Assembly (NCBI RefSeq): GCF_013415845.1
Contig: NZ_CP058907.1
Span: 4,154,001-4,218,000, forward strand
Origin: Rhodopseudomonas palustris
GTDB lineage: Bacteria > Pseudomonadota > Alphaproteobacteria > Rhizobiales > Xanthobacteraceae
Length of the DNA: 64,000 nucleotides
Reading direction: 5' to 3'
Notes under the pieces: model-generated
Database searches by the model: none
What the model saw: only the letters and a program-made list of their open reading frames with translations
Told to the model about the DNA's origin: nothing
Part shown: positions 1-10,300 of the stretch, piece after piece
Numbering within the stretch: position 1 is the stretch's first letter
How the letters are laid out: every line of letters begins with the position of its first letter
Translations under genes and position numbers: made by a program

Positions 1-42
1 CCACACTGGAGCGGCCAGAGTTTCTTTGATGGGTTTTCGCAT
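1..42 (-). CDS. eutC: probable start of ethanolamine ammonia-lyase small subunit (partial)
   Basis: An ATG lies 11 nt beyond the eutB stop on the same strand and opens a frame (MRKPIKETLAAPVW) that runs off the window edge without a stop. In bacteria eutC normally follows eutB directly, so this is the expected place for the small subunit. Fourteen residues are too few to recognise the EutC fold, and no strong ribosome binding site is seen, so the call rests on position. Confidence 0.4.
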   Translation of the reverse strand, partial: MRKPIKETLAAPVW

Positions 43-53
43 CGAAGGGACGG

Positions 54-1436
54 TCAGGCGATCAGCCGCGCCGCGATTTCCGGCAGCAGGGCACCATCCG
101 TCAGCGGGCGGTGATCGGAACCGGAAAAACCGGCACGGACAAGCCAATCGTCGAACTCCGGCGCGCGCTTCAGGCCGAACAGATCGCGGACGTACAACGC
201 ATCGTGAAACGAGGTCGACTGGTAGTTCAGCATCACGTCGTCGGCGCCCGGCACACCCATGATGAAATTGACGCCGGCAGCTGCGAGCAGCGTGAGCAGC
301 GTGTCCATGTCGTCCTGATCCGCTTCGGCATGGTTGGTGTAGCAGATGTCGACCCCGAGCGGCAGGCCAAGCAGCTTGCCGCAGAAATGATCCTCGAGGC
401 CAGCGCGCACGATCTGCTTGCCGTCGTACAGATATTCCGGACCGATGAAGCCGACCACGCTGTTGACCAGCAACGGAGAGAATGCCCGCGCCACCGCATA
501 GGCCCGTGCCTCGCAGGTCTGCTGATCGACGCCGTGATGCGCATTCGCCGACAGCGCCGAGCCCTGCCCGGTCTCGAAATACATCACGTTGTCGCCGACC
601 GTGCCGCGCTTCTGCGCCAGCGTCGCCTGATGGGCTTCGGCGAGCAGCGCCAGATCGATGCCGAAGCTGCGGTTGGCGGCTTCTGTGCCGGCGATCGACT
701 GGAACGTCAGATCGACCGGCGCGCCCTGCTCGATCAGGCGCAGCGTGGTGGTGACGTGGGTCAGCACGCAACCCTGGGTCGGAATTGCCAGGTGCGCGAT
801 GATGTCGTCGAGCAGCCGCACCAATTGGCCGAGCACCGCCGGATCGTCGCTCGCCGGATTGATGCCGATGCAGGCGTCGCCGGCACCAAGCAGCAGGCCA
901 TCGATAATCGACGCGGTGATACCGCGGGCATCATCGAAAGGATGGTTGGGCTGCAGCCGCACACTCATCCGCCCAGGCAATCCGATGGTGTTGCGGAAGC
1001 GGGTGACCACGCTGCACTTCTTCGCCACCAGGATCAGATCCTGATTGCGCATCAGCTTCGACACCGCGGCGACCATCTCGGGCGTCAGGCCCGGCGCCAG
1101 CGCAGCCAGCGCCACAGGCGTCGCGGCGTCCGACAGCAGCCAGTCGCGGAAGCCGCCGACGGTGAGCGAGGCCACAGGCGCGAACGCCGCTGCGTCATGA
1201 CGGTCCGCGATCAGCCGCGTCACCTCGTCGGCTTCGTACGGGATCACCATTTCGGAGAGAAATTGCCGCAGCGGCAGGTTCGCCAGCGCCATCCGCGCCG
1301 CCACCATCTGCTCGGCGCTGTCAGCCGCGATTCCGGCGAGGCGATCGCCGGAGCGCGGCGGGCTCGCCTTGGCGAGCAGGTCGCGCAGGTCATCGAACAC
1401 GAACGAGACGTTGCCGATGCTGTGGCGATAGATCAT
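54..1436 (-). CDS. eutB: ethanolamine ammonia-lyase large subunit EutB
   Basis: Catalytic large subunit of adenosylcobalamin-dependent ethanolamine ammonia-lyase, which converts ethanolamine to acetaldehyde and ammonia. The 460-residue product matches the family length (about 453 in E. coli) and shows its conserved blocks: RSGDRLAGIAA near residue 30, RLQPNHPFDD near 160, GINPASDDP, IPTQGCVLTHVTT, FETGQGSALSAN and VVGFIGPEYLYDGKQI near 330, and MLNYQSTSFHD near the C-terminus. No microcompartment shell genes are visible here, so ethanolamine is probably used as a nitrogen or carbon source without a compartment. The chemotaxis gene upstream is on the same strand about 60 nt away, but a shared transcript is only inferred. 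Confidence 0.95.
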   Translation of the reverse strand: MIYRHSIGNVSFVFDDLRDLLAKASPPRSGDRLAGIAADSAEQMVAARMALANLPLRQFLSEMVIPYEADEVTRLIADRHDAAAFAPVASLTVGGFRDWLLSDAATPVALAALAPGLTPEMVAAVSKLMRNQDLILVAKKCSVVTRFRNTIGLPGRMSVRLQPNHPFDDARGITASIIDGLLLGAGDACIGINPASDDPAVLGQLVRLLDDIIAHLAIPTQGCVLTHVTTTLRLIEQGAPVDLTFQSIAGTEAANRSFGIDLALLAEAHQATLAQKRGTVGDNVMYFETGQGSALSANAHHGVDQQTCEARAYAVARAFSPLLVNSVVGFIGPEYLYDGKQIVRAGLEDHFCGKLLGLPLGVDICYTNHAEADQDDMDTLLTLLAAAGVNFIMGVPGADDVMLNYQSTSFHDALYVRDLFGLKRAPEFDDWLVRAGFSGSDHRPLTDGALLPEIAARLIA

Positions 1437-1497
1437 GGCGTCCCCGGCACGGTGCTGCGATCGCAGAGCAGGCCGGAGGGTAGCAAAGGCGTGCGCG

Positions 1498-3201
1498 TCA
1501 GGCGACCCGCACGGTTGCGAGAAATTTAGCCACCTCGGCGCGCAGCCGGTTGTTTTCCTGGGACAGCAACTGCGCCGAGGTCAGGACCTCGTCCGACGCC
1601 GCGCCGGTGTCGGCGGCGCCGCGATTGACGTTGCCGATGCTGGCCGCAACCTGATTGGTGCCGATCGCCGCCTGCTGCACGCTGCGGGCGATCTCCTGGG
1701 TGGCGCTACCCTGCTCGCCGACAGACGCCGCGATGGTCGACGAGATATGAGCGATCTTGCCGATGGTACCGCCGATCTCCTTGATGGCGTCCACCGACTC
1801 CCGGGTCGCGGCCTGCATCTCGGCAATCTGCGCGCTGATTTCGTCAGTGGCTTTCGCGGTCTGCTCCGCCAGTGCCTTGACCTCCTGCGCCACCACGGCG
1901 AAACCGCGCCCCGCCTCGCCGGCACGGGCGGACTCGATGGTGGCGTTGAGTGCGAGCAGATTGGTCTGACCGGCAATGGTGGTGATCAACTGGGTCACGT
2001 CGCCGATCCGGTTGGCGGCCTGCGCCAACTTGGCGATCCGCGCGTCGGTCTGTTCGGCCTGCTGCACCGCTTCGTCCGCGATCTTGCGCGACTCGCTGAC
2101 CTGGCGGCCGATCTCTTCGACCGACGCGGACATCTGCTCGGTTGCAGACGCCACCGATTGTACATTGGTTGAGGTCTGCGATGAGGCTGCCGCCACCATG
2201 GTGGCGAGCTGCTGGGTCTCAGCGCTGCCCTTGGCGAGCGCGCCGGCGGAGGCTTCGAGCGCTTGCGAGGCAACGCCGACCTGTTCGACGATCTGACCGA
2301 CCGCGGCCTCGAAACCATCGGCAAGCTGATGCAGCTCGGCGCGGCGCGATTCAGCGGCGATCTGCTCCTGGCGCTGGCGTTCGGCCTGCTCGCGTTCGGC
2401 CTTGGCCACCGCCTGCACTTTGAACTCTTCGACCGCACGCGCCATCTGGCCGACCTCGTCGCCGCGGTCGAGCCCCGGCAACTGCACCCCGAAATTGCCG
2501 GCCGCAAGATCACGCATTGCGCCGGACATCGCCACCACCGGGCGGGCGATGCCGCGGCCGATCAGAAACGAGAACGCGATGCCGACCAGCGCGGCGGCCG
2601 CCACGATGCCGCCGAGCATCCATTGCTCGCGTTCAAGCGCAATGCCGGTGTGGGCGATCTCGCGATCGCGGCTGTCGTTGGTCGCCAGGATCAGGTCGCT
2701 CACCAATGAGTCGATATCGGTAAAACTCTTCTCGGCGCTCTTGATGAACAGGAGCGCCGAGCCGGCGTCGCCATCGGCCATCTCGACCGCGTTCTTGGCC
2801 TGCTTCTGATAGCCTACGACCGCGGCCTTGAGCTTCTGGAACGGCGGCTTGGCGGCGTCGGCGCCGAGCGCCTTTTCGACTTCGCCGAGCGAGGCCGGGA
2901 TCTGCGCCAACGCCGCGGTAGTTTCCTTCATCACCTTGGTGAGCTTGGCCGCATCGGTCTCGTTGGCGGCAGTCGCCGCCATCCGATACAGCTTGGCGTG
3001 CGCGGTCCAGGCGGCGTTGTTGAGGTCGGAGGCGAGTTCAGAGAGCCGCACCGGCCCCGACACGAGCTTGTCGACGTTCTGCTGATTGTCGCGCAGCGAC
3101 ACCAGCGCGAAGGCGCCGATGCCGATCATCACCAGAACGAGGAATGCAGGGGCGAGCTGGACCTTCCACGACAATCCGAGTTTTTTGATCCAGCTTCCCA
3201 T
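1498..3201 (-). CDS. methyl-accepting chemotaxis protein
   Basis: Membrane chemoreceptor that signals to CheW/CheA. It has a first membrane helix around residues 16-36, a periplasmic ligand domain of about 155 residues rich in helices, a second helix around 194-214, a HAMP segment, and a long cytoplasmic coiled coil with the conserved signalling hairpin ([16 protein letters not shown]). The ATG start is chosen because AGGA stands 8 nt before it; a GTG seven codons upstream lacks a clear ribosome binding site. A small secreted Cache protein gene sits just upstream on the same strand, which suggests a shared ligand or a soluble co-receptor (inference). Confidence 0.93.
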   Translation of the reverse strand: MGSWIKKLGLSWKVQLAPAFLVLVMIGIGAFALVSLRDNQQNVDKLVSGPVRLSELASDLNNAAWTAHAKLYRMAATAANETDAAKLTKVMKETTAALAQIPASLGEVEKALGADAAKPPFQKLKAAVVGYQKQAKNAVEMADGDAGSALLFIKSAEKSFTDIDSLVSDLILATNDSRDREIAHTGIALEREQWMLGGIVAAAALVGIAFSFLIGRGIARPVVAMSGAMRDLAAGNFGVQLPGLDRGDEVGQMARAVEEFKVQAVAKAEREQAERQRQEQIAAESRRAELHQLADGFEAAVGQIVEQVGVASQALEASAGALAKGSAETQQLATMVAAASSQTSTNVQSVASATEQMSASVEEIGRQVSESRKIADEAVQQAEQTDARIAKLAQAANRIGDVTQLITTIAGQTNLLALNATIESARAGEAGRGFAVVAQEVKALAEQTAKATDEISAQIAEMQAATRESVDAIKEIGGTIGKIAHISSTIAASVGEQGSATQEIARSVQQAAIGTNQVAASIGNVNRGAADTGAASDEVLTSAQLLSQENNRLRAEVAKFLATVRVA

Positions 3202-3254
3202 CTGCAACGTCCTGATTTCCACTCAACAGCGTTCGACGGTGCGACGCGCTGCCG

Positions 3255-3710
3255 TCAGAGTTTGTAGACGCCGGCGCAAACTGCGGTGTTGTCGAGCCGC
3301 TCGCAGTACATTTCCTTCGGTTCGACCTTCTTGCTGACCGGATTGACGAACTTGTAGTCCTGCCAGAACGACGGCTGCTTGGCGGCCATCTCGACCCGCT
3401 CCTTGACGTAGAGCTTGCCGTCGACGTCCTGCGCGTCGATCATGTCCTTGCCGATGAACTTGGCGTTGGCGCCGTGCGCAAGGACCTTGCCGTCGAGCTG
3501 ATAGACCACGACGTAGAGGTCGTCTTTCACGAACGGGCCGGTCTTGTCGCTGATCACCACATAGGTCTTGTCGGCGCCATCGGCCTTGATCGCCTCGACG
3601 GCCTTCTTGACCATCGCGACGGCATCGTCCTTGCTGGCGCCGGCAAGCGCCGGGGCAGCAGCGAACGCCAGCGCGGCGGCAACCGCGACGGCGATCATCT
3701 TGTGGCTCAT
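3255..3710 (-). CDS. secreted single-Cache-domain protein
   Basis: A 151-residue protein beginning MSHKMIAVAVAAALAFAAAPALA, with a clear Sec signal peptide and probable cleavage after ALA. The mature part (DDAVAMVKKAVEAIKADG, then YVVVYQLDGKVLAHGANAKFIGKDMID) has the pattern of small periplasmic Cache domains that bind ligands next to chemoreceptors. The ATG is preceded by GGAGGAG at good spacing, so an upstream in-frame ATG is rejected. It precedes the chemotaxis receptor gene by about 50 nt on the same strand. The ligand is unknown; a membrane anchor is absent. Confidence 0.8.
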   Translation of the reverse strand: MSHKMIAVAVAAALAFAAAPALAGASKDDAVAMVKKAVEAIKADGADKTYVVISDKTGPFVKDDLYVVVYQLDGKVLAHGANAKFIGKDMIDAQDVDGKLYVKERVEMAAKQPSFWQDYKFVNPVSKKVEPKEMYCERLDNTAVCAGVYKL

Positions 3711-3913
3711 GGGAAATCTCCTCCTCGGAAAATGCTTCAGGCTCGGGAGCGCCGCCACGTTGACGAGCAAACGCGAATGTTGAGTTAAGCACCGCCCTAG
3801 GGTTGTTACCAGGCATCCAACTGGTGAACTGATAACTAAACGGCTGGAACTAATTCTCGGCTTGCGCAGCTCCGCAGACGGACGCCAGAGGCGCTCTGCG
3901 GCTGTCCGGTACG

Positions 3914-4792
3914 CTACTCGACCGGAATGACGTCGACCGCCACCGAGAGTTTCTGCCGGCGGGAACCGACGATGACGCCGTCGACCGGAGAAACGTCCGA
4001 GAAATCCCGGCCGACCGCCAGGACGATATGGTCGGTTCCGACCAGCAGGTCATTGGTGGGGTCGAAGCCGATCCAGCCGAGTTCGTTGCCGCACCACACC
4101 GAGACCCAGGCGTGGGTCGCATCGGCGCCCTGTAGCCGTTCCTGCCCCTCGGGCGGATAGGTCCGCAAATAACCGCTGACATAGGCAGCAGGCAGACCGA
4201 GACCGCGCAGGCCGGCGATCATCACATGCGCAAAGTCCTGGCAAACCCCGTGGCGCTTCTCGAACACTTCGGCCAGCGGAGTCGAAATCACCGTCGCCTT
4301 GGGATCGTAGCGGAATTCGGTGCGGATCCGCCGCATCAGTTCGGCGGTGCCGGCGAGCACGCCACGGCCGTGCGGGAAGCTCTGCGCCGCGTAGCGGGTC
4401 ACCGCCGGCAGGATCGGCACCAGCGGGCTGGAAAACACGTAGCCGACCGGAGAGGACGCGCCGAGGCTCGGGCTGGTGAGCGCCGCATCACGGACCGGTT
4501 CCCAGGGCTGGCTGCCGGAGTCGCGCGGCGGCGGCTGCCGCGTCACTTCGACCCGTGACCGGCTGTCGATCCGCAGCAGCTTGTGTGGTGCCTCGATCAC
4601 GATGCTCTCGGTGACCGTGCCGAAGAAGTCGGTGCGGGCGGTGCGGGCCGCCGGCCTCGGCTTGATCTCGATTGCATGCGACAGCAGCGACTGGCCGGGC
4701 TCTGAGATCGGCTTCAGCCGCAGCGAGCAGCGGGCGAAACTCACCTGGCTGCCGTAAGAATAGGTCGTGACGTGGCGAATGTCGTAGATCAC
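3914..4792 (-). CDS. transglutaminase-like cysteine peptidase family protein
   Basis: A 292-residue protein with an N-terminal bacterial transglutaminase beta region (YDIRHVTTYSYG, LRLKPISEPGQ) and a transglutaminase core holding the catalytic triad: Cys184 in HGVCQDFAH, His227 in DATHAWVSVW and Asp244 in GWIGFDPTND. The GTG start overlaps the stop of the ATP-grasp gene in a GTGA arrangement, showing translational coupling. Such proteins may act as peptidases or amide-forming enzymes; the true substrate is unknown. Its partners are a circularly permuted ATP-grasp/alpha-E protein and a giant second transglutaminase in the same operon. Confidence 0.88.
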   Translation of the reverse strand: MIYDIRHVTTYSYGSQVSFARCSLRLKPISEPGQSLLSHAIEIKPRPAARTARTDFFGTVTESIVIEAPHKLLRIDSRSRVEVTRQPPPRDSGSQPWEPVRDAALTSPSLGASSPVGYVFSSPLVPILPAVTRYAAQSFPHGRGVLAGTAELMRRIRTEFRYDPKATVISTPLAEVFEKRHGVCQDFAHVMIAGLRGLGLPAAYVSGYLRTYPPEGQERLQGADATHAWVSVWCGNELGWIGFDPTNDLLVGTDHIVLAVGRDFSDVSPVDGVIVGSRRQKLSVAVDVIPVE

Positions 4793-7290
4793 GCCAGCCC
4801 CATCAGCTTTTCCGGCCGCATCGCGCTGGCGCCGTGCGGGAAGTAGTGCGAACCGACGGCCTCGGCGAGGCTGAGCAGATCCTGTTCCAGCGCGAACAAC
4901 CACGACGCATCGATCGTCTCGACTTCAGCCGCTGTCAGTTTGGCCAAAGTGGAGACCGCCAGCCGCTGCGGCCGCTCGATCAGGCCGCCCTCATGCAGCG
5001 CCGGCAGGCTGGCGACGTGATCGCTGAGCTCTTCGACCTGGAACGCCACCGAGCGCGGATTGTAAGGATCGAGCACAGCGAGATCGCGCACCGGCGCCAG
5101 CAGCGGCGCCAACAGATAGCGCGACCGATAGGTGATCTGCGAATCCACCAGCGTCAGCAGCACGTCGAGGTCTTCGGCGGTGGCGCCGTCGCAGGAGAAC
5201 TGCCGGGCGAAGCGTGCGGTGTTGACGGCGCGCTCGACACGGCGACCGATCCGCAGGAAGCGCCAGCCGGCGGCGCGGTTCATGTTTTCGTTCGACAGGC
5301 CGGAGAAGCTTGCCAACTCCTGAAGCGCGACTTCCGCAGCCTGAACCACCGCTTCTTCGCCCTCGACCGGGACGGCGAGCCTCGCCTCCATCTGGGTGAT
5401 GACGTGCCAGGCATCCGGCGACAGCCGTTCGCGCAGCGACGAAGCGTTGCGCTGGGCGGCGCGGATCAGCGACAGCGCCGAGCCGAATTCATCCGGGCTT
5501 TGCAGCGCATCGGCGGCGATCTTGGCGGTCTGCGCACGCGGGCCGAGCGAGGTCGCGCCCCAGGCGATCAGCAGCCGCTGGATCTTCTCGATGGCGTGGT
5601 GCAGCGGCCCCTTGCCGGGATCGCGCTGCGGCGCGCTGAGCGCGCGCAGCAGCCGCAGCGTCGCCTCGGCGCGTTCGAGATAGCGGCCGAGCCAGAACAG
5701 ATTGTCGGCGGCGCGGCTCGGCAGCACGCCGGTGATGCGCCGGATACGCACGCTGTCAACCGCAGGCAGCAGCGACGACGGCGCCACCGCATGATCGGCC
5801 ACCACCCAGACGTCAGCGGCCCGGGCGCCCTCGCCCATCGACACCGCGCGCGAGTCGAGCCTGTCGGCGATCCGGCAGAAGCCGCCGGGCATCACCGCCC
5901 AGCCGTTTTCGGTCGCGGCGGCGAACACGCGCAGCACGAACGGCCGTGGCGCCAGCTTGCCGTCGTCCCACACCGGCGTGGTCGACAGCCGGACCTGCTC
6001 CTGCGCGACGTAATCGAGCCCGCGCGCCGCGATCGCATCGCGCAAATGATCGCGCACCACCGGCGGCAATTCGCCGGGCAGCACCGGGCCGTGATGCGAG
6101 AAGCCCGGCACGTTCTGGCCGTACGCGCCTTCGATGACGAACTCATCGAGCCGGTCGAGCACTTCCTCGCGCGCCGCCGTTTGGCCGCACCACCAGGTGG
6201 CGATGTGCGGCATCTTGAGGTCTTCGCCGAGCAGCCGGCGCGCCAGCGGCGGCAGGAAGCCGAGCAGCGAGCGCGCTTCGAGCACGCCGGAGCCCGGCAT
6301 GTTGGCAACCACGACGCCGCTCTTGCGGATCACGTCGATCAGGCCGGCGACGCCGAGCTGCGACGAAGCATCGAGCTCCAGCGGATCGAGCGAATTGGCA
6401 TCGACCCGGCGCAGCAGCACGTCGATCCGCTTCAGGCCGGCGACGGTGCGGATATGCAGACGATCATCGGCGACCGCGAGGTCGTCGCCTTCCACCAGCA
6501 GGAAGCCGAGATAGCGCGCCAATGTTGCGTGCTCGAAATACGTCTCGCTGAACCGGCCCGGCGTCAGCAAGCCAATGCGCGGTTCGTCGCGATCGGCCGT
6601 GGCGCGCAGGCTGTCGCGGAACGCTTCGAAGAACGAGGCGACGCGCTCGACATTCATCGATTTGTAGAGATCGTTGAAGGCGCGCGACAGCACCAGGCGG
6701 TTTTCCAGCGCGTAGCCGGCGCCGGACGGCGCCTGGGTGCGATCGCCGAGCACCCACCACTGCCCGTCCGGGCCGCGGCCGATGTCGGCGGCATAGAAGT
6801 GCAGATAGCGGCCGCCGGGCGGCTTCACTCCGACCATCGGCCGCAAGTAATCGGCGCTGCCGGCGATCGCGGCGGCCGGCAGCGCGCCGTCAGCGATCAA
6901 TCGGCCGTCGCCGTAGATGTCCTGCAGCACGCCTTCCAGCAGCGTCGCGCGCTGGGCGATGCCGGCGGCGATCTGTTGCCACTCGCTCTCGCCGATCAGC
7001 AGCGGGACGTGGCTGAGCGGCCAGGCACGATCCACGGCGTCGCCCGGCGCCCGATAGGTGACGCCGGCATCGCGCAGATGCCGGTCGGCGGCGGCGAAGC
7101 GGCGCTCGATCTCGTCGGTCGACAAAGCTGCGAACGCGTCGAAATAACGACTCCACACCGCGCGCGGCTGGCCGTCGGCGCCGATGAATTCATCGGGGAT
7201 ACCGGGCAGGCGCACATAATCCCGGCTCCATTGCGCAACCTTGCGGTCACGCGGTCGAGCCTTCCGGGCCGGGCCGCCTTGCTGCGCCAT
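4789..7290 (-). CDS. circularly permuted ATP-grasp and alpha-E domain protein
   Basis: An 833-residue two-part protein. The first 470 or so residues look like the circularly permuted ATP-grasp type 2 family (formerly DUF404/DUF407), with motifs such as LLEGVLQDIYGDGRLI, FYAADIGRGPDGQWW, NRLVLSRAFNDLYKSM and GQNVPGFSHHGPV; such enzymes are predicted amidoligases. Residues from about 530 to the end form the all-helical alpha-E domain (SRAADNLFWLGRYLERAEAT near its start). The ATG chosen has GGGGGA seven nt upstream. It lies between two transglutaminase genes, 25 nt after one and overlapping the next. Function in any organism is a prediction: ligation of amino acids or peptides. Confidence 0.87.
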   Translation of the reverse strand: MAQQGGPARKARPRDRKVAQWSRDYVRLPGIPDEFIGADGQPRAVWSRYFDAFAALSTDEIERRFAAADRHLRDAGVTYRAPGDAVDRAWPLSHVPLLIGESEWQQIAAGIAQRATLLEGVLQDIYGDGRLIADGALPAAAIAGSADYLRPMVGVKPPGGRYLHFYAADIGRGPDGQWWVLGDRTQAPSGAGYALENRLVLSRAFNDLYKSMNVERVASFFEAFRDSLRATADRDEPRIGLLTPGRFSETYFEHATLARYLGFLLVEGDDLAVADDRLHIRTVAGLKRIDVLLRRVDANSLDPLELDASSQLGVAGLIDVIRKSGVVVANMPGSGVLEARSLLGFLPPLARRLLGEDLKMPHIATWWCGQTAAREEVLDRLDEFVIEGAYGQNVPGFSHHGPVLPGELPPVVRDHLRDAIAARGLDYVAQEQVRLSTTPVWDDGKLAPRPFVLRVFAAATENGWAVMPGGFCRIADRLDSRAVSMGEGARAADVWVVADHAVAPSSLLPAVDSVRIRRITGVLPSRAADNLFWLGRYLERAEATLRLLRALSAPQRDPGKGPLHHAIEKIQRLLIAWGATSLGPRAQTAKIAADALQSPDEFGSALSLIRAAQRNASSLRERLSPDAWHVITQMEARLAVPVEGEEAVVQAAEVALQELASFSGLSNENMNRAAGWRFLRIGRRVERAVNTARFARQFSCDGATAEDLDVLLTLVDSQITYRSRYLLAPLLAPVRDLAVLDPYNPRSVAFQVEELSDHVASLPALHEGGLIERPQRLAVSTLAKLTAAEVETIDASWLFALEQDLLSLAEAVGSHYFPHGASAMRPEKLMGLA

Positions 7291-7315
7291 TATCTCATCC
7301 CCCATACGGAATGAT

Positions 7316-10300
7316 TCAATGCAGCAGTGGCGTGCGCAAGTCGAGGGTCAGCGGGAATTCAAGTGTGCGTTCTTCATGCGGCGGATCGATCCGGCCCGGG
7401 GTGTGGCCGTGATCCTGGAACCGGGCCAGCCGCCGGGCCTCGGCTTCGTACGAGTTCACCGGCTTGGTCTCGTAGGCGCGGCCGCCCGGATGGGCGACGT
7501 GATAGACGCAGCCGCCGAGCGAGCGGCCGTTCCAGGTGTCGACGATGTCGAACACCAGCGGCGCGTGCACCGGAATGGTCGGATGCAGCCCTGAGGCCGG
7601 CTGCCACGCCTTGAACCGCACCGCCGCCACCGCTTCGCCGGAGCGCGCGGTCGCCGTCATCGGCAGCCGGCGGCCGTTGCAGGTGATGACGTGGCGGCCC
7701 TCGACGAAGCCCTCGGCCTTGACCTGTAGCCGCTCGACCGAGGAATCGACAAAGCGCACCGTACCGCCCGCGGTCCCCTCTTCGCCCAGCACGTGCCACG
7801 GCTCCAACGCCTGCCGCACCTCCAATGTGACACCGCCGTGATACACGCTGCCGAACACGGGAAAACGAAACTCGAGCTGCGCGGTGAACCATTCCGGCTC
7901 GAACGCATAGCCGGCGCGCGCCAACTCGCCGAGCACGTCGCGAAAATCCTCCCACAAATAATGCGGCAGCATGAAGCGGTCGTGCAGCGCCGTGCCCCAG
8001 CGGACGAACTTGCCGGAGAGCGGCTCGCGCCACAGCATCGCGATCAGCGCGCGGATCAGAAGCTGCTGCGCGAGCGACATCCGCGGATCGGGCGGCATCT
8101 CGAGCGCGCGGAATTCGACCAGGCCGAGACGCCCGGTCGGACTATCCGGCGAGTACATCTTGTCGATGCAGATCTCGGCGCGATGGGTGTTGCCGGTGAT
8201 ATCGACCAGGATGTTGCGGAACAGCCGGTCGGCGAGCCACAGCGGGCCCTTGACGCCCGGCGGCGGCACCTGGTTCAGCGCGATTTCGAGTTCATACAGC
8301 GAATCGTGCCGCGCCTCGTCGATCCGCGGCGCCTGGCTGGTCGGGCCGATGAACATCCCGGAGAACAGATAGGACAGCGACGGATGCCGCTGCCAGAACA
8401 GCACCAGACTCTTGAGCAGATCCGGCCTTCTCAAGAACGGAGAGTCCGCGGGGCTGGCGCCGCCGACCACGACGTGGTTGCCGCCGCCGGTGCCGGTGTG
8501 GCGGCCGTCGATCAGGAAGCGGTTGGCGCCGAGCCGCACCTGCGCGGCGTCCTCATACAGGCCGAAGGTTGTCCGCACAGCCTCGCGCCAGCTCGAGGCC
8601 GGCTGAATGTTGACTTCGATCACGCCGGGGTCGGGCGTCACCTTGATGACATCGATGCGCGGATCGTAAGGCGGCGGATAGCCTTCGATGTGGACCCGGA
8701 TCTGCATCTCTTCGGCGGTGGCTTCGACCGCGGCAATCAGTTCGAGATAATCCTCGATGGTTTCGGTCGGCGGCATGAAGGCGCAGAGCACGCCCTCGCG
8801 CAGCTCGATCGACATCGCGGTGCGCACGCCTCCTTTGCGCAGCTTCTGCTCCTCGACCGGCTGACTTGTCGTCGCCTCGCCCGCCGACTGTTCGAACACC
8901 GGCATCTGCTCGCGCTCGGGATCGGCATCGTTCGCCGGCGGCGGCGCGAACAGCGGCAGCGCGCCGCGCGGCTCCAAGGGATCGCGCGGCACGATGAACG
9001 GATAGTCGTCTTCCGGAATGTGCGGCAGCGACGAAATCGGCAGCCGGAAGCCGAGCGGCGAGTCGCCCGGCAGCAGGAACAGATTGCCTCGCCGCAGTTT
9101 CCAGCGCTCGCTGCGCCAACGCTTCTTCTGCGCCGGCGTCGCTTCCGCATTCCACGCCTGGATCGGCAGCACGAAACCGCGCGGCGTATTCAACCCAGTG
9201 TCGAACACCCGCGCCATCCGGGCACGCTCTTCCGGATCGGACAGCTTGTTATCCTGCGGATCGACATTCGGCGGCAGCGCGGCTTCCTTCTGCAGCCAGT
9301 GGTTCGGATCCTCATAGGCCGGCAGCACGTAGTCGGTGTCGATGCCGAGCCGCTTCGCGGTGCCGATCGCGAACTGCTCGGCTTCCTCGACCTTCGCCGG
9401 CCGCTGGCCGACCACCGGCGCGATCAGATCCGCATTGTTCCAGATCGGCACGCCGTCCTTGCGCCAATACAGACCGAAGGCCCAGCGCGGCAGGCTTTCG
9501 CCCGGATACCATTTGCCCTGGCCGAAATGCAGCAGGCCGCCGGGTGCGAACCGCGTGCGCAGGCGCCGGATCAGATCGTCCGCCAGCATCCGCTTGGCGC
9601 CGCCGACCGCGGCGACGTTCCACTCCGGCGATTCCAGATCGTCGATCGACACGAAGGTCGGCTCGCCGCCCATCGTCAGCCGCACGTCGTGCGCGACCAG
9701 ATCGGCATCGACCTTTTCGCCGAGCGCATCCAGCCTCGCCCAGGATTCGTCGGAGAACGGCATGGTGATCCGCGGCGCTTCGCGGATGCGCTCGACCCGC
9801 ATGTCGAATTTGAAATCGACATTGGCGAAGCCGACCACACCGGATATCGGCGCCGCCGTGCGATAATGCGGCGTGGCGGCGACCGGGATGTGGCCCTCGC
9901 CCGCAAGCAATCCCGAAGTCACGTCGAAGCCGACCCAGCCGGCGCCGGGCAGGTACACTTCGGCCCAGGCGTGCAGATCGGTGAAGTCGTGCGTGGCGCC
10001 CTTCGGGCCGTCGAGCGACTCGATGTCGGGGCGAAGCTGGATCAAGTAACCGGACACGAACCGCGCCGCGAGACCGAGATGCCGCAGCGTCTGGATCAGC
10101 AGCCACGCCGAGTCGCGGCACGAGCCGGCGCCTTTGGCCAGCGTCTCCTCTGGCGTCTGCACCCCCGGTTCCATCCGGATGATGTAGTTGACCCGCTCGC
10201 GCAGTTTGGCGTTGAGGTCGACCAGGAAGTTGACGGTGCTTTCCGCTTCACGCGGAATCGAATCGAGATAGGCTTTGAACAGCGGCCCCGGCTCGGTCGT

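Noticed and set aside
26..262. A 78-residue plus-strand frame at the left edge
   Set aside because: It lies antisense over the end of eutB and has Arg-rich composition without a ribosome binding site.
4834..7314. An 826-codon open frame on the plus strand
   Set aside because: It mirrors the ATP-grasp/alpha-E gene and has an Arg/Gln/His-rich composition typical of antisense reading.
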